64,000 nt of DNA from Planococcus antarcticus DSM 14505 (GCF_001687565.2 NZ_CP016534.2:248001-312000); one strand, 5' to 3'; counted from the stretch's first letter, positions 17,189-25,681 are shown. Numbers and translations: made by a program. The notes: generated from the sequence alone by a model not told the origin.

Positions 17189-18928
17189 ATGAAAAAGAAA
17201 AATAAGGAAACGGGTCTGAAGCCGTTCATTTCGCTGTTATTGACATTGAAAATTCCAAAGTTAGCGCTGGCTATCGGTTTGCTTGCCAGCTTGATCACCA
17301 CACTTGTCGGTCTAGTAGTCCCGTTGTTGACGAAAAATCTAGTTGATGGTTTTTCCTTCGACTCGTTAAGTGCGCCGTTGATTGCTGGAATCGGTGTTGC
17401 TTTTATTGTTCAAGCCATCATCAATGGCATTTCGATCTACTTGTTGAGTATGGTTGGACAGCGGGTAGTGGCGGGCTTGAGAGAACGGATGTGGGCGCAA
17501 TTGATTCGGTTGCGTGTCGGTTATTTCGATCAGCATTCGAGTGGAGAAACGGTAAGCCGAGTCGTTAATGACACAGGCGTTGTGCGGAACTTGATCACGG
17601 ATCATTTTCCGTCATTTGCCACAGGCATCATTTCCATTATTGGTGCAGTAATCATTTTAGTTATTCTGGACTGGAAGATGACGTTGGTTATGATGCTGGC
17701 TGTGCCGTTGACGATTGCAGTAATGATTCCCCTTGGACGTCAGATGGCAAAGATTTCACGAAACCTGCAGGATGAGACAGCCCATTTTACCGGCCATGTC
17801 CAGCAGACATTAGGCGAGATTCGTTTAATGAAGTCATCGACAGCTGAAGATACCGAAGAAACAAGAGGGATACAAGGCATCCACAAATTATTCACTCTCG
17901 GTATGAAAGAAGCGAAAATCTATGCCTTGATTGCACCATTGATGTATCTGGTTGTTATGGTGGTCATTGTGTCAATTATTGGCTACGGGGGGATCCGCGT
18001 GGCAAACGGTGAAATGTCTACAGGATCGCTGGTCGCTTTTCTATTGTATTTATTCCAGATTATTGTTCCAATGGCGACGTTTGCACGGTTTTTTACAGAG
18101 CTTCAAAAAGCCAAAGGAGCTACAGAACGCATCATTGGCATTTTAGAACTGCCATTAGAAGAACAACAGCAAAAGCCCGATATGGATATTGCCGGTAAAA
18201 CATTGCGGCTTGACGGGTTGAGCTTTGCTTATGATAAAGGAGAAACGGTCTTAGAGAATGTGTCCTTTGAAGCGCAACCTGGAGAAATGATTGCATTTGC
18301 GGGACCAAGTGGCGGCGGGAAAACCACCGTTTTTGGCTTGATTGAACGATTTTATGAACCGCTGTCTGGCGAAATTTCAATTGGAAATACCCCAATCGAC
18401 GAAATTTCAATTGCTTCCTGGCGGGATCAAATTGGGTATGTCTCTCAGGAAAGTGCGATGATGGGCGGCACCATCAGGGAAAACCTAACATATGGACTGC
18501 CGGATTCGAGAACGATTCCAGCTGAAGAACTTTGGCGAGTTGCGCGTATGGCCTATGCGGAAGATTTTATCCGAGCCTTTGCCGACGGATTAGATACAGA
18601 AGTCGGAGAGCGCGGCGTCAAATTATCAGGGGGTCAGCGTCAGCGGATCGCCATTGCAAGAGCTTTTCTGCGTGATCCGAAAATTCTGATGATGGATGAA
18701 GCGACTGCAAGTCTGGATAGTCAGTCAGAAGGCATTGTTCAACAGGCGTTAAGCCGCCTGATGGAAGGGCGGACAACTCTAGTGATTGCCCATAGATTAT
18801 CAACAATTGTGGATGCGGACAAAATTGTCTTTATTGAAAAAGGGTGTGTGACAGGGATTGGCACACATCGACAACTGACAGCTTCCCATTCGCTTTACCG
18901 TGAGTTTGCTGAACAGCAATTAACTTGA
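17189..18928 (+). CDS. bmrA: Multidrug ABC exporter, fused permease-ATPase half-transporter (BmrA/LmrA type)
   Basis: A 579-residue protein. Six membrane helices come first (about residues 15-300), then the ATPase: Walker A GPSGGGKTT (about 378), Q-loop QIGYVSQES, signature LSGGQRQRIAIARA, Walker B ILMMDEATASLD and the H-loop VIAHRLST. Length and order match the homodimeric exporters BmrA and LmrA, which extrude hydrophobic drugs and, in some relatives, lipid precursors. A weak AGGGGC lies before the ATG. A TipA-type MerR regulator follows immediately. Confidence 0.9.
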   Translation: MKKKNKETGLKPFISLLLTLKIPKLALAIGLLASLITTLVGLVVPLLTKNLVDGFSFDSLSAPLIAGIGVAFIVQAIINGISIYLLSMVGQRVVAGLRERMWAQLIRLRVGYFDQHSSGETVSRVVNDTGVVRNLITDHFPSFATGIISIIGAVIILVILDWKMTLVMMLAVPLTIAVMIPLGRQMAKISRNLQDETAHFTGHVQQTLGEIRLMKSSTAEDTEETRGIQGIHKLFTLGMKEAKIYALIAPLMYLVVMVVIVSIIGYGGIRVANGEMSTGSLVAFLLYLFQIIVPMATFARFFTELQKAKGATERIIGILELPLEEQQQKPDMDIAGKTLRLDGLSFAYDKGETVLENVSFEAQPGEMIAFAGPSGGGKTTVFGLIERFYEPLSGEISIGNTPIDEISIASWRDQIGYVSQESAMMGGTIRENLTYGLPDSRTIPAEELWRVARMAYAEDFIRAFADGLDTEVGERGVKLSGGQRQRIAIARAFLRDPKILMMDEATASLDSQSEGIVQQALSRLMEGRTTLVIAHRLSTIVDADKIVFIEKGCVTGIGTHRQLTASHSLYREFAEQQLT

Positions 18929-18937
18929 TGGAACCAC

Positions 18938-18968
18938 TTGACCTTGATGCAACGTCAAGGTATATGAT
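18938..18968 (+). promoter_or_regulatory. MerR-type promoter with 19-bp spacer and central palindrome
   Basis: TTGACC (18938-18943) and TATGAT (18963-18968) are 19 bases apart, the overlong spacing that MerR-family activators correct by untwisting DNA. Between them ACCTTGA and TCAAGGT form a perfect inverted repeat with a seven-base centre (18941-18961). It lies directly upstream of the MerR-type gene, so it is almost certainly its own target. Confidence 0.88.
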
Positions 18969-18990
18969 GAGTTTATCAGGAGGTGGAGGT

Positions 18991-19755
18991 ATGGAATATA
19001 CCGTACAAAAATTGGGGAACTTGGCCGGAATCAGTACACGTACACTGCGCTATTACGACGAAATTGATTTATTGAAGCCGGCAAGAAAAAGCTCTTCGGG
19101 TTACCGAATCTATGGTCAGCAAGAAGTGGACAAGCTGCAGCAAATCCTATTTTTTCGTGAACTTGGAATGGAGCTCGAACAGATAAGAAACATTGTAAAT
19201 GATCCCAATTTCGACGGCTCCCGTGCTTTGGAGGAGCATCGTGAAAAACTTCTTGCGAAGCGAATGCAATTGGACCTCCTGATTACTAATGTGGAAGAAA
19301 CCATTTCCACAAAAGAAGGAGAGAGCATCATGACTGATAAAGAGAAATTCCAGGGCTTTAAGCAAAATCTTGTGAATGATAATGAACAGCAGTATGGCAG
19401 TGAAATACGCAGCAAATACGGGGATGATCTAGTAGACAATTCCAATGCTAAAATGCTGAATATGAGTGAGCAGCAATACCTGGAATTCACACGCCTAGAA
19501 CAGCAAGTGTTAGCCAGTTTGGAAGATGCTGTAAAAACAAATGATCCATCGAGCGTTGTGGCCCAACAAACAGCTGATTTGCATCGTCAGTGGTTGGACT
19601 TTACGTGGCCAACCTACAGCAAGGAAGCACACCGGGGTCTTGCAGAGATGTATGTGGCAGACGAGCGATTTGCTTCGTATTACGACAAAGTACATCCAAG
19701 AGCTGGACAATTCCTGAGAGATGCAATTGTTAGCTATACGTCACAGAAAGAATAA
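18991..19755 (+). CDS. MerR-family regulator with TipAS ligand-binding domain
   Basis: A 254-residue activator. Residues 1-70 are a MerR winged helix (YTVQKLGNLAGISTRTLRYY, DLLKPARKSSSGYRIY), followed by a coiled-coil helix and, after residue 110, a TipAS domain (NEQQYGSEIRSKYGDD, HRQWLDFTWPTYSKEAHRGL). TipAS proteins bind thiopeptides or other drugs and activate exporter genes (TipA, Mta, SkgA). An internal methionine preceded by GGAGAGAGC (around 19330) could give a ligand-only short form like TipAS itself. RBS AGGAGGTGGAGGT before 18991; the frame to 18925 overlaps bmrA and is not the start. Confidence 0.9.
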   Translation: MEYTVQKLGNLAGISTRTLRYYDEIDLLKPARKSSSGYRIYGQQEVDKLQQILFFRELGMELEQIRNIVNDPNFDGSRALEEHREKLLAKRMQLDLLITNVEETISTKEGESIMTDKEKFQGFKQNLVNDNEQQYGSEIRSKYGDDLVDNSNAKMLNMSEQQYLEFTRLEQQVLASLEDAVKTNDPSSVVAQQTADLHRQWLDFTWPTYSKEAHRGLAEMYVADERFASYYDKVHPRAGQFLRDAIVSYTSQKE

Positions 19756-19772
19756 CAGAGCATGTAGTTGAA

Positions 19773-19808
19773 AGCAGGCAGTCCGGAGAAAACAGACTGT
19801 TTGCTTTT
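19773..19808 (+). terminator. Terminator of the TipA-like gene
   Basis: AGCAGGCAGTC pairs with GACTGTTTGCT (two wobble pairs), followed by seven T. Confidence 0.8.
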
Positions 19809-19840
19809 TTTATGTTTGGATTTAACTAGAATAAGGGGAG

Positions 19841-19980
19841 ACAGTTTTGCTGAGAGCCTGTAAATTTCATTGAACGTGCATAAATTTTCTGGAACGTGCG
19901 TAAACTTTTTTGAGCGTGCATAAGTTTCGCTGAGCGTGCGTAAATCTAATGGAGCGTGCGCAAATTTTCTGAAGCGTGCA
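19841..19980. repeat. 20-bp tandem array with variable centre
   Basis: Six units start at 19861, 19881, 19901, 19921, 19941 and 19961, each exactly 20 bases, of the form (T/C)AAA.TTT..TG.A.CGTGC(A/G). A degenerate unit precedes them at 19841. The CGTGC anchor is invariant while the middle drifts. Its grammar resembles the 21-bp array at 3891. Confidence 0.85.
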
Positions 19981-20088
19981 TAACACTTAACTAAGCTACG
20001 TAATCTGGTTTTTATTTGAATTAAAGATGAATTTTTTAGCTTTAATCTCTAGTAGTCATTCTGTAAAAATATTATTCCATCTTTTGAG

Positions 20089-20148
20089 GGCCTGCATCCT
20101 GCAGGCCAGCTAACCGGTGCGGCAGAATGTCGCGTTCTTAGGTTAGCT
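20089..20148. repeat. Two adjacent hairpins in the intergenic region
   Basis: GGCCTGCATCCTGCAGGCC (20089-20107) is an 8-bp stem with a three-base loop. It is followed at once by AGCTAACC (20108-20115) and GGTTAGCT (20141-20148) around a 25-base loop. No T tract follows. The core CATCCTG recurs in the elements at 22898 and 39182. Confidence 0.7.
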
Positions 20149-20158
20149 TCCATTTTTG

Positions 20159-20423
20159 GGCTGCTTCCGCTTTTCGTGATGTCCAGCTTCAGCAGCCAGG
20201 TTCTAGGGTCATAAACCACTCTGGCTGTGCGGCTGAAAACACGCCACTTCACCGGAGCGTCTTATGCCCGTCGAAACTACACGGCTGCTTCCGCTTTTCG
20301 CGATGTCCAGCTTCAGCAGCCAGATTCTAGGGTCATAAGCCACTCCGGCTGTGCGGCTGAAAACACGCCACTTCACCGGAGCGTCTTATGCCCGTCGAAT
20401 CTACACGGCTGCTTCCGCTTTTC
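20159..20423 (-). repeat. Structured ~123-base tandem repeat, two copies and a partial third
   Basis: Copies begin at 20159 and 20282, and a fragment at 20407. They differ at about six positions. Read on the minus strand each can fold into one long nested hairpin: GCAGCC/GGCTGC, AGATTC/GAATCT, CATAAG/CTTATG and CTCCGG/CCGGAG. It is the diverged inverse of the array at 25682, and the paired bases differ in both arms together. Together with the hairpins and the 20-bp array it fills the 790-base gap between the TipA-like gene and the hydrolase gene. Confidence 0.85.
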
Positions 20424-20545
20424 TGTTTACAAACCCTTAACAATTATTTACACCCTCGTCATGGCAACTTCATGAGTGCTTGTTATACTGAAAGCAATTA
20501 AAGCAGCTGCCAACGATTCGTTTTAATCGAAAAGGAGAGGTTTGC

Positions 20546-21385
20546 ATGCACGGGAAGAAAAAGAAGGCACCGGTTGTAAAAGTCATGTCGTTTAATATTG
20601 CTCATGGTTTAGGGATGGATGGGACAGTTGATTTGGAAAAGACCGCTGAAGTTATTGAGGATTCTTGTGCTACCATCGTCGCCCTGCAAGAGGTTGACCG
20701 TTATTTTTCTGCCCGCAGTTCGTTTGTTGACCAAGTGGAGTGGTTGAGCGAAAGGCTTGGCATGTACGCTTCTTATGGCGCCAACATGAATTTTGCGCCT
20801 GAAGATTCGGAACGGCCGAATCGCCAATACGGCAATATGATTTTAAGCAAGTACCCAATCAAATATGTAGATAATCATTTGCTGACCCAGGTGTATTGTC
20901 CTTTTGGCAACAATGAACAGCGAGGGATTTTAGAAACTGTCATTGAGGTCGATGGTATTTACTTGAGCGTGTTCAATACTCATTTGGCTTTAAAGGATGA
21001 AGAACTAGCCGTCAGTGTCGATGAAATTTTGGCAATTACAGGAAAAAGTCATTTTCCTCGGATCATTGCAGGAGACTTTAATGCCTCTTCCTCTAATGCC
21101 TACATGCAAAAGTTGAACAAGCATTTCCGAGACGCGTTCCTAAAAATGAAAAGAGGGGATGCCTACACATATCCTTCTACTTACGTGAACAAAGAGACAG
21201 ATGAAGTTTTCTGGCCGGCGACGCGGATCGACTATATTTTAGCTGATAGTGAAGTGGATGTCGTTCAGGTAGCAGTTATTGAAACATCGGTTTCTGATCA
21301 TTTGCCGATTGTGGCGGATATGATCTTGGTTAATGCTGAGGTAGGCGTAAAAGAACGCGTACAAAAAGCACGCGCAAGGGTTTAA
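20546..21385 (+). CDS. Endonuclease/exonuclease/phosphatase (EEP) family protein
   Basis: A 279-residue enzyme with the EEP fold: VMSFNIAHG at the N-terminus, ALQEVDR (metal-binding Glu), NTHLA, IAGDFNASS (catalytic Asp/Asn) and VSDHLPIVADM (terminal Asp-His). Such enzymes hydrolyse phosphodiesters in nucleic acids or phospholipids. There is no signal peptide, so it acts inside the cell. The exact substrate is not readable. RBS AAAGGAGAGG. It stands alone and ends at a strong hairpin shared with the convergent transporter gene. Confidence 0.9.
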   Translation: MHGKKKKAPVVKVMSFNIAHGLGMDGTVDLEKTAEVIEDSCATIVALQEVDRYFSARSSFVDQVEWLSERLGMYASYGANMNFAPEDSERPNRQYGNMILSKYPIKYVDNHLLTQVYCPFGNNEQRGILETVIEVDGIYLSVFNTHLALKDEELAVSVDEILAITGKSHFPRIIAGDFNASSSNAYMQKLNKHFRDAFLKMKRGDAYTYPSTYVNKETDEVFWPATRIDYILADSEVDVVQVAVIETSVSDHLPIVADMILVNAEVGVKERVQKARARV

Positions 21386-21415
21386 GCAGTTGCTCTCATA
21401 GATTCATGTAACCAC

Positions 21416-21452
21416 AAAAACCGGAAGCTCTACTCGAGAGCTTCCGGTTTTT
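21416..21452. terminator. Bidirectional terminator
   Basis: A 16-bp stem (AAAAACCGGAAGCTCT with its complement), loop ACTCG, with T runs on both strands. The stop codon of the minus-strand gene lies within the stem-loop. Confidence 0.92.
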
Positions 21453-22083
21453 GATGTCCATAAATTTGTTTGCCTGACAGCTGTTCGCGTCTGCATAACT
21501 TGACCAGCAAATAAACAAATGGCGTATCGGCCGCAGCCACTAACCACTTAAATACGTATTGGGTGGCAATCATACCGAGCAATGCACTGGTAGGCATAGT
21601 GCCGTAAAAAGCAATGGTGATAAAAATACTGGTATCTACCAATTGGCTGGCCATCGTTGAGGCGTTATTGCGCAGCCACAACCGAGATTCGCCATGCCGC
21701 TGTTTCAGCTTATGAAAAATAGTGACATCCAGGTTCTGGCTAATAAAATAAGAAACAAGACTCGCTAGGGTGACGCGGAAGCCTGCGGAAAAAATAGCTT
21801 CAAATGATTCCTGATCTGCAAAAAACGGAGCAGCCGGTAGGTGAATGGCGAAGAAAATGAAGGCCAATGCACAAAGCTGTGTGACGAATCCAGCCGTAAC
21901 GGTTTGCCTTGCAGCCTCTTTGCCGTATACTTCAGCAATCGTATCGGTGATAGGAAACGTAAAGACGTAGACAATGACAGCAGCAGGCAAAACGGCCCAC
22001 TCACTAATGCTGAACAACTTGACCGCTAAAATATTCGACAAGATCAAGAGGCCGACAAATGCACCATTCAAATAAAGTAACAT
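21430..22083 (-). CDS. yhhQ: Queuosine precursor transporter (YhhQ/VUT family)
   Basis: A 217-residue membrane protein with about six hydrophobic helices. Family blocks are LLILSNILAVKLF, FPITDTIAEVYGKEAARQTV, SLVSYFISQNLDVTIF and ASMTASQ-like NASTMASQLVDTSIFITIAF. E. coli YhhQ imports preQ0/preQ1. Here the gene lies 12 bases after queF and below a preQ1 riboswitch, strong support for salvage of a queuosine precursor. RBS AAGGAG precedes ATG at 22083. Confidence 0.92.
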   Translation of the reverse strand: MLLYLNGAFVGLLILSNILAVKLFSISEWAVLPAAVIVYVFTFPITDTIAEVYGKEAARQTVTAGFVTQLCALAFIFFAIHLPAAPFFADQESFEAIFSAGFRVTLASLVSYFISQNLDVTIFHKLKQRHGESRLWLRNNASTMASQLVDTSIFITIAFYGTMPTSALLGMIATQYVFKWLVAAADTPFVYLLVKLCRREQLSGKQIYGHQKPEALE

Positions 22084-22095
22084 ATGCTAAACTCC

Positions 22096-22590
22096 TTATC
22101 GATTGGTAATCGTTTCAGGATTCATGTCGTGATTCATCATCCGGTACGATGCCATTTCTTCGTATTTTGTTCCTGGTTTGCCATGGTTTGTATAAGGATC
22201 AATCGACAAGCCGCCACGTGGCGTGAATTTTCCCCATACTTCAATATAACGAGGATCCATCAATTTGATTAAATCATTCATAATGATGTTAACCACATCT
22301 TCATGGAAATCTCCGTGGTTACGGAAGCTGAATAAATAAAGCTTCAGTGATTTGCTTTCTACCAGTTTTTGATCGGGAATAAAGCTCAGGTATATGGTAG
22401 CGAAATCTGGCTGTCCGGTTTGTGGACAAAGAGAAGTGAATTCAGGACAATTGAATTTCACAAAATAATCGCGGCTGTGCAGATTGTCGATCGGTTCCAA
22501 AATTTCTGGATCGTATTCAAATTTATACGCGGTGTTTTGATTGCCGAGCAATGATAAGTGATCGAGTGTGTCTTCGTTTCTTCCTGCCAT
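22096..22590 (-). CDS. queF: NADPH-dependent 7-cyano-7-deazaguanine reductase
   Basis: A 164-residue QueF, the unimodular Bacillus length. [22 protein letters not shown] contains the catalytic Cys55 and Asp62, and [20 protein letters not shown] is the family NADPH/substrate motif. It reduces preQ0 to preQ1 in queuosine biosynthesis. AAAGGAGG before the ATG at 22590 fixes the start. An open frame continues up to 22791 but that stretch is the riboswitch leader. queC, queD and queE are not in the window. Confidence 0.96.
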   Translation of the reverse strand: MAGRNEDTLDHLSLLGNQNTAYKFEYDPEILEPIDNLHSRDYFVKFNCPEFTSLCPQTGQPDFATIYLSFIPDQKLVESKSLKLYLFSFRNHGDFHEDVVNIIMNDLIKLMDPRYIEVWGKFTPRGGLSIDPYTNHGKPGTKYEEMASYRMMNHDMNPETITNR

Positions 22591-22642
22591 GAAAATGGCC
22601 TCCTTTAGATAGCCGGCTTGGAAGAGGGTTATAAAAAACGGA

Positions 22643-22677
22643 CAAAAGAAAAAGCCAAATCGCATGTGGATTTGGCT
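22643..22677 (-). terminator. Riboswitch expression-platform terminator
   Basis: On the minus strand AGCCAAATC and GATTTGGCT form a 9-bp stem with a seven-base loop followed by TTTTTCTTTT. It lies 17 bases past the preQ1 aptamer, so ligand binding probably promotes termination. Confidence 0.88.
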
Positions 22678-22693
22678 GAATTTCGACAATCCA

Positions 22694-22729
22694 TAGTTTT
22701 TTATAGAGGGTGAAATGCTATGAACCTCT
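22694..22729 (-). ncRNA. PreQ1-I riboswitch aptamer
   Basis: The minus strand reads AGAGGTTC, a short loop, CACCCTCT, then ATAAAAAACTA. This is the class I preQ1 aptamer: a 5-bp P1 stem with a C-rich loop and an A-rich tail that folds back as a pseudoknot. It sits in the leader of queF and the precursor transporter. Confidence 0.93.
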
Positions 22730-22762
22730 CCCGTTGCCGGGTTATTTATTTTTTCCTTATCT

Positions 22763-22791
22763 ATCGTATAAGACTTGCTATTCGTTGTCAA
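22763..22791 (-). promoter_or_regulatory. Promoter of the queF operon
   Basis: On the minus strand: TTGACA (22791-22786), 17 bases, TACGAT (22768-22763), a near-consensus sigma-A promoter about 35 bases before the aptamer. Confidence 0.85.
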
Positions 22792-22897
22792 TCAGTCACT
22801 TTTTGCGAAATAACAGCAAGGAGGCATAGGCAAAGGTGAGGCGGTACACAATCATTGCAAGATTGAGCACATCAGTACACAAATTGAAAAGCTGCAT

Positions 22898-23045
22898 AAG
22901 TTGAACTAGTGATTCCAGTATGTTGATATTCCGCAAACTAGCTCCAGTTTCGGGCCCACAGGACGTGGGTTCAAAGTATCCGGCTGGAGCGACTTCGTTT
23001 GCCCACCCTCATTGAGCTGAAAAAGCTATTTCTTTAGTTCAACTT
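22898..23045. mobile_element. MITE-like non-coding element (short form), 148 bp
   Basis: The ends are AAGTTGAACTA (22898-22908) and its exact complement (23035-23045). The first 76 bases are about four-fifths identical, without gaps, to the minus strand of the end of the 39182-39556 element, including CGGGCCCACAGGA(T/C)GTGGGT. It has no coding capacity. Target-site duplications are not obvious. It accounts for part of the gap 22792-23229; the rest shows nothing clear. Confidence 0.65.
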
Positions 23046-23229
23046 GTATAGAAACCGTGTATTTTTCACCAAAGGTCTAATTTTTTTGTTTGGAGGTCTG
23101 TTGAAGTAGAACTCTTAAGAGAAGAACAATTTCTGTTTTTCAGCTTATTTGCCTCATTCCTAAATTATGGAATCCTTATTTGTTCATGGTACACTAGAGC
23201 TAAAAGGTAGTCAGAAAGGAGCGGCAAGG

Positions 23230-24165
23230 ATGGCTAGAAACGAAGGGTCCGGATTGCAGGCGCAATCTGTGGAATGGGTAAAAACACAACTTGGAGATAC
23301 AGCAGAGATAACAAGCGTCAAGCCGCTGGAAGGCGGGACTTCTTCCACTTTGTTTGAGCTGGCTGTTCAAGAAAATGGAAGCGCATACTCTTACGTTCTT
23401 CGGCTTTTTCATAAAGCGGATTGGCTGGAGAAAGAACCTGATTTAGCAAAGCATGAAGCAGATAGTCTGCAATTGGCTGAACAGGCTGGTCTTCTGGCCC
23501 CTCATTTAATTGCATACGATGAGACAGGTGACAGGAGCGGAATGCCTGCAGTTTTGATGACTAAAATGTCTGGATCTGTAGTGCTTCAACCGGTCAATGA
23601 CGACAATTGGCTGGAGGGCTTGGCTGCAGCTTTAGCTAGACTCCATCAAACCGAACCAGCAGACTTTCCATACGAGTACTTTTCCTACAATGATGCGTTT
23701 TTGTTGGGAAAGCCAAAATGGTCTAAAGTGCAAAATGACTGGATGCGCGCTTTTTATATTGTAGCGGGAAGCCGTCCAGACGCTCGGGAATGTTTTATTC
23801 ACCGGGATTTTCATCCAGCTAATGTGCTGTTTGAAAATGGCGAAATCAGCGCTATTGTAGACTGGGTGAATGCTTGTCGGGGGCCTGCAGGAATCGATGT
23901 CGGGCATTGCCGAGTCAATTTAGCTCAGCTTTACGGAATTTCTGTCGCCAACGATTTTTTAGCGGCTTATCAGCGACATGCGGGTAGTTCGTTCATTTAC
24001 GATCCGTATTGGGATCTTGTTTCGCTGACGGATACGCTTGATGGTTCGCCTGTTGTTTATCCAGGGTGGAAAGTCTTTGGCATGACAGGGTTGTCCGATG
24101 AGTTGGTGCGTCACCGATTGGACGATTATTTACTGAGCCTACTGGACCGATTCGACGATTTTTAA
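23230..24165 (+). CDS. Aminoglycoside phosphotransferase-like (APH) family kinase
   Basis: A 311-residue protein-kinase-like fold. LEGGTSSTLFEL is the nucleotide loop, and FIHRDFHPANVLFENGEISAIVDW holds the catalytic HxDxxxxN and metal-binding IVDW motif. The family phosphorylates antibiotics, choline, homoserine and other small molecules. No neighbour points to a substrate, so a resistance role should not be assumed. Start at 23230 after AAAGGAGCGGCAAGG; the frame to 23167 has no ribosome binding site. Confidence 0.88.
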   Translation: MARNEGSGLQAQSVEWVKTQLGDTAEITSVKPLEGGTSSTLFELAVQENGSAYSYVLRLFHKADWLEKEPDLAKHEADSLQLAEQAGLLAPHLIAYDETGDRSGMPAVLMTKMSGSVVLQPVNDDNWLEGLAAALARLHQTEPADFPYEYFSYNDAFLLGKPKWSKVQNDWMRAFYIVAGSRPDARECFIHRDFHPANVLFENGEISAIVDWVNACRGPAGIDVGHCRVNLAQLYGISVANDFLAAYQRHAGSSFIYDPYWDLVSLTDTLDGSPVVYPGWKVFGMTGLSDELVRHRLDDYLLSLLDRFDDF

Positions 24166-24258
24166 ACGACGGAACGCAGCGTTCAGTATACCACAGGTTT
24201 GATTTCCTCGATAAAGGCAATATAAAGAACAAGTGAGTTTTTTTGAGGAGGAAATCAG

Positions 24259-24786
24259 ATGAAAGATGAACAATTGAAACAGCTAAAAAAACAACTGGAA
24301 GAACAAGTAGAATCGTTGGAAGTGCGTGTTGAACACACAGAAGAGGTCGAGTCTACCGAGCTTTCAAATTACGATAACCATCCCGCTGACAATGCCACTG
24401 ATTTATATGATCAGGAGCGCGGCATGGCAATGACTCAGTTTAAAGAAGAGGAACTGGAAGAGGCAAAAGCCGCTTTGGCAGCAATTGAAGAAGGGACATA
24501 CGGTACATGTTCAGTTTGCGGAAAAGATATTCCGTTTGAACGTTTAGAAGCATTGCCAACAGCGTTGACATGCATCGATCACGCTGATCAAAACCCTGAT
24601 CTTGAAAGCCGGCCACCGGAAGAAGATGTGCTGCGGGCTTCTACAGCGCAGCCGGTTGAGAAGGAAGACAATGCCATCAGGGATTACCAAGACAGCTTCG
24701 GGGATGTGGAAGATTTTGGGTCATCCGATACTCCGCAAGATCAGCCGAATGAAGATTCCCAGAATTTCTTTAAAGATGATAAATAA
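24259..24786 (+). CDS. yteA: TraR/DksA-type zinc-finger protein (YteA family)
   Basis: A 175-residue protein with an N-terminal coiled coil (residues 1-70, including STELSNYDNHPADNATDLYDQE) and a DksA-like zinc finger (GTYGTCSVCGKDIPFERLEALPTA, then CIDHA). The acidic C-terminal tail is typical of Bacillus YteA. DksA relatives insert into the RNA polymerase secondary channel, but no such role is demonstrated for YteA proteins as far as I know. RBS TTGAGGAGGAAAT. Confidence 0.88.
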   Translation: MKDEQLKQLKKQLEEQVESLEVRVEHTEEVESTELSNYDNHPADNATDLYDQERGMAMTQFKEEELEEAKAALAAIEEGTYGTCSVCGKDIPFERLEALPTALTCIDHADQNPDLESRPPEEDVLRASTAQPVEKEDNAIRDYQDSFGDVEDFGSSDTPQDQPNEDSQNFFKDDK

Positions 24787-24863
24787 GTTTTGATTCTCCT
24801 CCTGCCTCCGGGCTAGGGGGACATTTCGTATTTCCCGGGAAATAACAAAAGAGGAGAATGGGC

Positions 24864-25226
24864 ATGGATATACTAACTAAAGAGATCTATGACTTGGAAT
24901 GCAGTCATCTCCAGCCGGAGGTCAGGGTCTCGATGGAAAAGCTGGACGAAGTGCTCGACGATGAGTTTTTTGAATTTGGAAGCTCTGGTGGAGTCATCAA
25001 GCGATCGCATTATAATGAAGACCATATTTTGAATCCGGACCCAATGAAAATAAAGCATTTTGCCTTGCATGAGCTAGGACCAGCCGCTGTCTTAACCACG
25101 TACCTACTCCATAACGTGAAGACGGGAAAACTGACAAACCGCAGTTCTGTCTGGAAAAAACGTCAGAATGGGTGGAAACTTTTTTTCCATCAAGGGACAG
25201 TTTCAACTGAAGAGGTGTTTCAATAA
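24864..25226 (+). CDS. DUF4440 / NTF2-like protein
   Basis: A 120-residue protein with the cone-shaped NTF2-like pattern: an N-terminal helix (EIYDLECSHLQ), FFEFGSSGGVIKRSHY in the DUF4440 position, then strands ending RSSVWKKRQNGWKLFFHQGT. GAGGAG seven bases before the ATG at 24864 chooses that start over 24858. Proteins of this fold can be small hydrolases or isomerases, or simply bind ligands. The actual role is unknown. Confidence 0.82.
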   Translation: MDILTKEIYDLECSHLQPEVRVSMEKLDEVLDDEFFEFGSSGGVIKRSHYNEDHILNPDPMKIKHFALHELGPAAVLTTYLLHNVKTGKLTNRSSVWKKRQNGWKLFFHQGTVSTEEVFQ

Positions 25227-25282
25227 AGACAAAAGAGGATACTTACATAACAGAACTATTTTTTTCGAAGGAGGAAACCATT

Positions 25283-25681
25283 ATGGAACATGCTATCGTA
25301 TTATTCGATGGGGATTGTAATTTTTGCGATTCAAGCGTCCAGTTTATCATAAATCATGATCCGGCCGGCTATTATCAATTTGCTTCATTGCAAAGTGAGA
25401 TTGGTCAGGAACTTTCAAGAAAATATAAGGTACCGGAAGACGTTGATAGTTTAGTGCTGATAAAGGATGGACAAGCATATGTGAAGTCTGAAGGTGCTTT
25501 GATGATTTCAAATCACTTAACGGGTCTTTGGAAACTGGCGTATTATTTAAAGCCGTTTCCCCGAGCAGTTCGAGATGGTGCATACGATATAGTGGCTAAA
25601 AATCGTTACAAAGTGTTTGGCAAACTGGACAGTTGCATGCTGCCGCCGCCTCACATACGCAAGCGATTTTTAGATAAATAA
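25283..25681 (+). CDS. Thiol-disulfide oxidoreductase-like protein, DCC family (YuxK type)
   Basis: A 132-residue protein with the family motif DGDCNFCDSSV near the N-terminus (CxxC redox pair), ASLQSEIGQEL, and VLIKDGQAYVKSEGAL. DCC proteins are thioredoxin-fold, named for Asp-x-Cys-x-x-Cys. Its partners are unknown. RBS AAGGAGGAAACC. The three structured repeats start on the base after its stop codon, so they form its 3' untranslated region if transcription continues. Confidence 0.9.
   Translation: MEHAIVLFDGDCNFCDSSVQFIINHDPAGYYQFASLQSEIGQELSRKYKVPEDVDSLVLIKDGQAYVKSEGALMISNHLTGLWKLAYYLKPFPRAVRDGAYDIVAKNRYKVFGKLDSCMLPPPHIRKRFLDK

Noticed and set aside
18370..18415. Repeated CGAAATTTCAATTG within bmrA
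   Set aside because: Two close copies encode similar ISI-containing strands of the ATPase domain; coding constraint explains them.
20049..20475. Open frames across the 20159-20423 repeats
   Set aside because: Same reason: products of the repeat, without ribosome binding sites.
22591..22791. N-terminal extension of QueF (67 residues)
   Set aside because: This stretch is the promoter, preQ1 aptamer and terminator; the AAAGGAGG site fixes the start at 22590.
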